From assembly GCA_040002595.1 (NCBI GenBank), contig JBDUED010000093.1, positions 1 through 9,215 on the forward strand: 9,215 bases of DNA, given 5' to 3'. The DNA comes from Dokdonella_A sp040002595 (lineage in GTDB: Bacteria; Pseudomonadota; Gammaproteobacteria; Xanthomonadales; Rhodanobacteraceae). Positions 5,896 to 9,215 of the stretch are shown here, piece after piece (position 1 is the first letter of the stretch; the number at the start of each line of letters is the position of its first letter). The notes under the pieces are model-generated. The model saw only the letters and a list, made by a program, of their open reading frames with translations, did not search any database and was not told the origin of the DNA. The translations under genes were made by a program, and so were the position numbers.

Positions 5896-5900
5896 TTTTT

Positions 5901-5924
5901 GGGAATCGGGAATTGGAAACGGGA
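5901..5924. repeat. Iterated GGGAAT-type spacer repeat
   Basis: GGGAATC, GGGAATTG and a degenerate GAAACGGGA follow one another directly upstream of gcvPA. From general knowledge, short iterated GGGAATC-type spacers are frequent between genes in Xanthomonadaceae and relatives; here only two to three imperfect units are present. Confidence 0.4.
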
Positions 5925-6084
5925 TGGATTCAAAGCGCAATGGTGCGCGCACGACACGATGGCGACGGAGCCACTTGTGCCGGCAGCAGGGGCGTCAGCG
6001 GCAAATCACGGATGCAGGACGCGAATCAAAAGAGGCGGAACGGAGGTACCTATTGTCCGATGCCGAATCCCGCATGCCGGCTCC

Positions 6085-6483
6085 TCAGTGCTCTTCGCTG
6101 TCGATCAACTCGGCGTAGGCATCCGGATCGAGCAGGTCTTCCTGATCCTCGGCGAGATTGTCCGGCTTGATGACAAAGATCCAGCCGTCACCGAATGCGT
6201 CCTCGTTGATCGTCTCGGGCTTGTCCGGCAGCGCTTCGTTGACCGCGATGATCTCGCCGGAGACCGGCGCGTAGACATCGGAAGCGGCTTTAACCGATTC
6301 AACCACCGCAACCGCGTTGCCGGCCTTGACTGTATCGCCGATGCTCGGAAGCTCGACGTAGACCAGATCGCCGAGCAGGCCCTGCGCGTGATCGGAAATG
6401 CCGACTGTGACGTCGCCCGAATCTTCGACGCGCGCCCATTCGTGGGATTTCATGAACTTCAGGTCGCCGGGAATTTCTTGCAT
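6085..6483 (-). CDS. gcvH: Glycine cleavage system H protein
   Basis: GcvH carries the lipoyl arm that shuttles the aminomethyl intermediate between the P, T and L proteins. The product has 132 residues, typical of the family. The lipoyl site is 'VVESVKAASDVYAPVSGEI', with Lys65 as the modified residue. The N-terminus 'LKFMKSHEWARVEDSGDVTV', followed by GISDHAQ, and 'LGDLVYVELPSIGD' are standard H-protein blocks, as is 'GDGWIFVIKPDNLAEDQEDL' near the end. The ATG at 6483 has AAGGA about 10 nt upstream. It lies 71 nt after gcvT and before gcvPA on the same strand, consistent with one operon. Lipoylation needs LipA/LipB or LplA from elsewhere in the genome. All key residues are present and nothing looks broken. 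Confidence 0.97.
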   Translation of the reverse strand: MQEIPGDLKFMKSHEWARVEDSGDVTVGISDHAQGLLGDLVYVELPSIGDTVKAGNAVAVVESVKAASDVYAPVSGEIIAVNEALPDKPETINEDAFGDGWIFVIKPDNLAEDQEDLLDPDAYAELIDSEEH

Positions 6484-6554
6484 GGCTCAAGTCCTTGATG
6501 GGTACCACTGAAAGCGAATTCTAGCAACGGAAACGGCTGTGCGCGAACGACAGG

Positions 6555-7640
6555 CTACACGCCCTCGCACGCCTTGCCATCGCGCACAAACGGATACTTG
6601 ACCACACGCACCGGCACTTGCCTGCCGCGGATGTCTGCGTGCAGCGTTCCCACCGACCCAGCCGGCACGCGCGCGAACGCGATTGATTTGCCCAGCGTCG
6701 GCGAAAACCCGCCAGACAGGATCTCGCCCTCGCCGAGCGATGTGATCACCCGCTGACCGTGACGCAATACGCCTTTATCATCCATGACCAAGCCGACCAT
6801 CATGCGATGGCCACCATCGGCCTTCTGCTTTTCCAGCACGCCGCGGCCGATGAAGTCGCGGCCTTCGTCGAGGGCAAGGGTCCAGCCGAGGTTGGCTTCC
6901 AACGGCGTGACGCTCTCGTCCATGTCCTGGCCGTACAGGTTCATGCCCGCTTCGAGGCGCAGCGTATCGCGCGCGCCCAGGCCCGCGGGCGCAACGCCGG
7001 CGTCTTTCAATTTGTTCCACAACGACACCGCGTCTTTTTCCGGCACGATGATTTCAAAACCATCTTCGCCGGTGTAGCCGGTGCGCGCGATGAACAAGCC
7101 GTCGCCCTCGGTCGCGACGAACTTGCCGATCTTCGCGGCTTTCGCACGTGTCGGGGGTGTCAGCAAGCCGAGCACCTTTTCGCGCGCATGCGGACCCTGC
7201 ACCGCGATCATGGCGAACTCCGGGCGCTCGCTGACCTTCACGTCGAACGCCATGGCTTGCTTTTCAATCCACGCCAGATCCTTGTCGCGCGTTGACGCGT
7301 TCACAACCACACGAAAGAAATCCTCGGCCAGGAAATACACGATCAAGTCGTCGATCACGCCGCCGCGTTCATTCAACATGCACGAATACAGCGCCTTGCC
7401 CGCAACCTTCAGTTTGTCGATGTTGTTGGCAAGAAGGTGACGCAGGAATTCGCGGCAACGTGCGCCGTGCAGATCGACCACCGTCATGTGCGACACATCG
7501 AACATGCCCGCGTCGCGACGCACCGCGTGATGCTCTTCGATCTGCGAGCCGTAGCTTATAGGCATGTCCCAGCCACCGAAGTCGACCATCTTTGCGCCAA
7601 GCGCGCGATGGGTTTCGTTGAGGACGGTCTTTTGGGTCAT
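6555..7640 (-). CDS. gcvT: Aminomethyltransferase (glycine cleavage T protein)
   Basis: GcvT moves the one-carbon unit from aminomethyl-lipoyl-GcvH to tetrahydrofolate, giving 5,10-methylene-THF and ammonia. The 361-residue length is normal. Seen in the sequence are 'FGGWDMPISYGSQIEEHHAV' (21-40), 'DAGMFDVSHM' (43-52), the catalytic-Asp block 'NERGGVIDDLIVY' (Asp97/Asp98; E. coli catalytic Asp101), 'RTGYTGEDGFEI' (186-197) and 'LGARDTLRLEAGMNLYGQDM' (221-240). The C-terminal barrel follows, with 'GFSPTLGKSIAFARVP'. The ATG at 7640 starts the family N-terminus ('MTQKTVLNETH'); no strong Shine-Dalgarno sequence precedes it. A candidate promoter lies 30-60 nt upstream. It is the first gene of gcvT-gcvH-gcvPA. 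I looked for a glycine riboswitch upstream and found none. Confidence 0.97.
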   Translation of the reverse strand: MTQKTVLNETHRALGAKMVDFGGWDMPISYGSQIEEHHAVRRDAGMFDVSHMTVVDLHGARCREFLRHLLANNIDKLKVAGKALYSCMLNERGGVIDDLIVYFLAEDFFRVVVNASTRDKDLAWIEKQAMAFDVKVSERPEFAMIAVQGPHAREKVLGLLTPPTRAKAAKIGKFVATEGDGLFIARTGYTGEDGFEIIVPEKDAVSLWNKLKDAGVAPAGLGARDTLRLEAGMNLYGQDMDESVTPLEANLGWTLALDEGRDFIGRGVLEKQKADGGHRMMVGLVMDDKGVLRHGQRVITSLGEGEILSGGFSPTLGKSIAFARVPAGSVGTLHADIRGRQVPVRVVKYPFVRDGKACEGV

Positions 7641-7670
7641 GTCGATTTTGAGCTGGAAATGCGGGTCTGC

Positions 7671-7699
7671 ATTATCGCGGGAAGGAGCAGTGATGTCTG
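7671..7699 (-). promoter_or_regulatory. Candidate gcv operon promoter
   Basis: On the minus strand CAGACA (7694-7699; 4 of 6 to TTGACA) and GATAAT (7671-7676; 5 of 6 to TATAAT) are 17 nt apart. This gives an expected leader of about 25 nt before the gcvT ATG. Such a short leader leaves no room for a glycine riboswitch. Confidence 0.45.
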
Positions 7700-7838
7700 C
7701 GCCCGGTCTGGGACAGGTGTTGCCGCGATGGCTGTCACGGGCGAAGCCGGTCAGCGGTCCGTTTCGCGGGCGGCCAGCAACCGCAACCGCAATTGCAGCC
7801 GTGTCTCGGGCTCCAATGCCGGTCGATCCACAATGCCT

Positions 7839-8282
7839 TCACGCAACGGACTTCACGCGCAACGCCGTGCCATCGACAGCGATTACCTCGACCTCGCTGC
7901 CCACCGGCAAATCCGGACCCTCGGCCAGCCACTGTCCATCGCCGACCTTGACCTTGCCTCGGCCATTGACGATTGCTTCGATCAGCACGAAACGCTCGCC
8001 GACAAGTTTCTTGCCGCGGCGGTTGAGCAGGGGCTGGTCATTGCGTTGCTCGGCGAGCGGACGGATGAATTTCCAGTACACGAGGCAGGCCGCGATCGAC
8101 AGCAGCGCGAACACGATTGCTTGCGCAATGGTTGGCAGGCCGGGGGCGACCAGCATCACGATCCCCATCACGCCGGCGGCAATGCCTATCCAGAGCATGA
8201 AGTAGCCAGGCAGGATCATCTCCGCACCGACGAGAATCAGCGCGAGCAGCCACCAGCCGTAGTTATTAACGAGATTTTCCAT
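7839..8282 (-). CDS. ybbJ: NfeD-family membrane protein (YbbJ-type partner of QmcA)
   Basis: A 147-residue protein with an N-terminal membrane part: hydrophobic segments at about 10-24, 28-47 and 53-71, with the family's small-residue/Pro pattern 'GAEMILPGYFMLWIGIAAGV'. A soluble OB-fold NfeD C-terminal domain occupies about 88-147 ('NRRGKKLVGERFVL', 'VNGRGKVKVGDGQWLAEGPD', 'GSEVEVIAVDGTALRVKSV'). The last block aligns closely with E. coli YbbJ, which sits beside qmcA and acts with it in inner-membrane protein quality control. Here it directly follows qmcA on the same strand, with 135 nt between that contain a palindromic element. It is the short NfeD class without a ClpP-like protease domain. 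The start at 8282 lacks a clear Shine-Dalgarno sequence; I chose it because the reading matches the family N-terminus. Confidence 0.88.
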   Translation of the reverse strand: MENLVNNYGWWLLALILVGAEMILPGYFMLWIGIAAGVMGIVMLVAPGLPTIAQAIVFALLSIAACLVYWKFIRPLAEQRNDQPLLNRRGKKLVGERFVLIEAIVNGRGKVKVGDGQWLAEGPDLPVGSEVEVIAVDGTALRVKSVA

Positions 8283-8318
8283 GAATGCGGATCCAGATCA
8301 GCGGCGGATTTCCTTTAC

Positions 8319-8406
8319 TCGTCATCCCGAGGAACGCCGGGATTCCGCTACCTTGTCCTAACAGGACAATCCAGACGCGGAATTTCGGCCTTGGCCGGAA
8401 TGACGA
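8319..8406. repeat. Nested palindromic repeat element (paired REP-like units)
   Basis: Two related 30-bp units face each other, at 8319-8348 and 8377-8406. Each begins TCGTCAT and ends ATTCCGC, and they agree at about 23 of 30 positions. Between them lies a perfect hairpin, TTGTCCT-AAC-AGGACAA, at 8353-8369. The left unit contains its own small stem (TCCCG...CGGGA), the right unit GGCC-TT-GGCC. The whole 88 bp could fold into one long imperfect stem or a branched structure. This is the look of a non-autonomous intergenic repeat (REPIN/BIME-like) between qmcA and the nfeD-type gene. No target-site duplication was found by eye. Confidence 0.75.
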
Positions 8407-8417
8407 TCATAAGCAGG

Positions 8418-9215
8418 TCAACGTGGAATCGGCGGCGGCGAAGGCGGCGGTGATACGCGCGCCACTGGCGGCGGCGATGGCGGTCGAGGCGCGGCGCCTT
8501 GCTCGGACATCGCATTCTTCGCCAGCTCGGCAATACCGGCCATCGCGCCGATGATGCCGGTGGCCTCGATCGGCAGCAGCAGCATCTTCTGGTTCGGTGA
8601 ATTGGCCATTGCCTTCAGCGCTTCGACATAGTTGTTGGCGACGAAGTAGTTCAGCGCATTGATGTTGCCGCCGGCGATCGCTGCAGACACCAGATCGGTT
8701 GCCTTGGCTTCCGCCGCGGCGAGACGTTCGCGCGCCTCCGCCTGCCGAAATGCCGCTTCCTTCTCGCCCTCGGCGGCGAGGATGACCGATTGCTTGGCGC
8801 CCTCGGCCTTGAGAATCGCAGCCTGGCGAAACCCCTCGGCATCGAGGATGTTCGCTCGCTTCTCGCGTTCGGCTTTCATCTGGCGCGCCATCGAATCGAC
8901 CAGATCGCGCGGCGGCTGGATGTCCTTCAGTTCGATGCGCGTGACTTTCAGTCCCCACGGATGCGTCGCCTCGTCAACGACGCGCAACAGCTTGGCGTTG
9001 ATCTCGTCGCGTTTGCTGAGGCTTTCATCGAGATCGAGCGAACCCAGTACGGTGCGGATATTGGTCATGATGAGGTTGATGATCGCGATTTCGAGGGTCG
9101 AAACCTCGTACGCTGCCTTCGCCGCATCAAGCACCTGGTAGAACACCACGCCATCGACCTTGACGACGGCGTTGTCCTTGGTAATCACGTCCTGTGACGG
9201 CACGTCGAGCACCTG
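8418..9215 (-). CDS. qmcA: SPFH-domain protein QmcA, partial (start beyond window)
   Basis: The 3' part of a stomatin/prohibitin-family (SPFH) membrane scaffold that in E. coli forms an inner-membrane quality-control complex with YbbJ. About 265 codons are present; the frame runs off the right edge, so the transmembrane anchor and roughly the first 60 residues are missing (judged against E. coli QmcA). The visible part opens QVLDVPSQDVITKDNAVVKV and continues with 'FYQVLDAAKAAYEVSTLEIA', 'TNIRTVLGSLDLDESLSKRD' and 'DEATHPWGLKVTRIELKDIQ'. A long Ala/Glu-rich coiled coil ('QMKAEREKRANILDAEGFRQ', 'ILKAEGAKQSVILAAEGEKE') and 'FVANNYVEALKAMANSPNQK' follow. The last 25 or so residues are Pro-rich (SPPP/PPSPPP), a tail E. 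coli QmcA lacks. The frame has no stop before the edge; a GTG at 9212 is not the true start. Confidence 0.93.
   Translation of the reverse strand, partial: QVLDVPSQDVITKDNAVVKVDGVVFYQVLDAAKAAYEVSTLEIAIINLIMTNIRTVLGSLDLDESLSKRDEINAKLLRVVDEATHPWGLKVTRIELKDIQPPRDLVDSMARQMKAEREKRANILDAEGFRQAAILKAEGAKQSVILAAEGEKEAAFRQAEARERLAAAEAKATDLVSAAIAGGNINALNYFVANNYVEALKAMANSPNQKMLLLPIEATGIIGAMAGIAELAKNAMSEQGAAPRPPSPPPVARVSPPPSPPPIPR

Noticed and set aside
7641..7838. Glycine riboswitch upstream of gcvT
   Set aside because: The conserved aptamer core (GGAGAG-type stem, GCCGAAGGGGCAA-like block, GGACAGAG end) is absent from the minus strand here, and the candidate promoter leaves only about 25 nt of leader.
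1..9215. tRNA, rRNA, CRISPR array, insertion sequence, prophage or defence genes
   Set aside because: None seen: no transposase, integrase, regularly spaced repeats or RNA-gene signatures. The holin-fold protein is YqjE-type, not evidence of phage.

Overview
The window is high-GC, gene-dense bacterial chromosome. Protein similarity points to a gammaproteobacterium: the set includes MetJ, the QmcA/YbbJ pair and a YqjD/YqjE/YqjK-like trio, all known from E. coli. A split glycine decarboxylase (GcvPA), iterated GGGAAT-type spacer DNA and small inverted-repeat elements are compatible with the Xanthomonadales/Rhodanobacteraceae side of the class. That placement is an inference, because no rRNA or other taxonomic marker is present.

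Layout. (1) 9-1058, minus: a TonB-like energy transducer with an N-terminal membrane anchor, a helical middle, an Ala/Pro/Lys linker and a TonB C-terminal domain. (2) 1271-3459, plus: a tightly coupled four-gene run, made of a DUF883 (YqjD/ElaB-type) protein, a YqjE-type holin-fold protein, a YqjK-like small membrane protein and an AI-2E/PerM-family permease. Gene junctions are 1-nt spacing, then ATGA, then ATGA. (3) 3460-3721: a convergent intergenic region with two perfect hairpins. (4) 3722-4141, minus: a MetJ methionine repressor whose C-terminal helix region is replaced by a Lys/Ala-rich histone-H1-like tail. It is followed by a 389-nt upstream region (4142-4530) with a Met-box array, two candidate promoters and the terminator of the next operon. 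(5) 4531-7640, minus: gcvT-gcvH-gcvPA of the glycine cleavage system; gcvPB is not in the window. (6) 7839-9215, minus: an NfeD/YbbJ protein and the 3' part of qmcA (SPFH protein), separated by a nested palindromic repeat element.

How the genes fit together. The glycine cleavage genes feed one-carbon units into tetrahydrofolate. The adjacent MetJ-like repressor would sense S-adenosylmethionine, the end product of the methionine branch of one-carbon use, and its own upstream DNA carries the Met-box sequence AGACGTCT. The yqjDEK-like/permease run looks like one transcription unit devoted to the inner membrane. QmcA and YbbJ are a known inner-membrane quality-control pair.

The most notable item is the MetJ/H1-tail fusion together with its Met-box array. 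The ribbon-helix-helix and corepressor-pocket residues are intact, but the family's C-terminal region is exchanged for a roughly 58-residue polycationic tail expected to bind DNA without sequence specificity.
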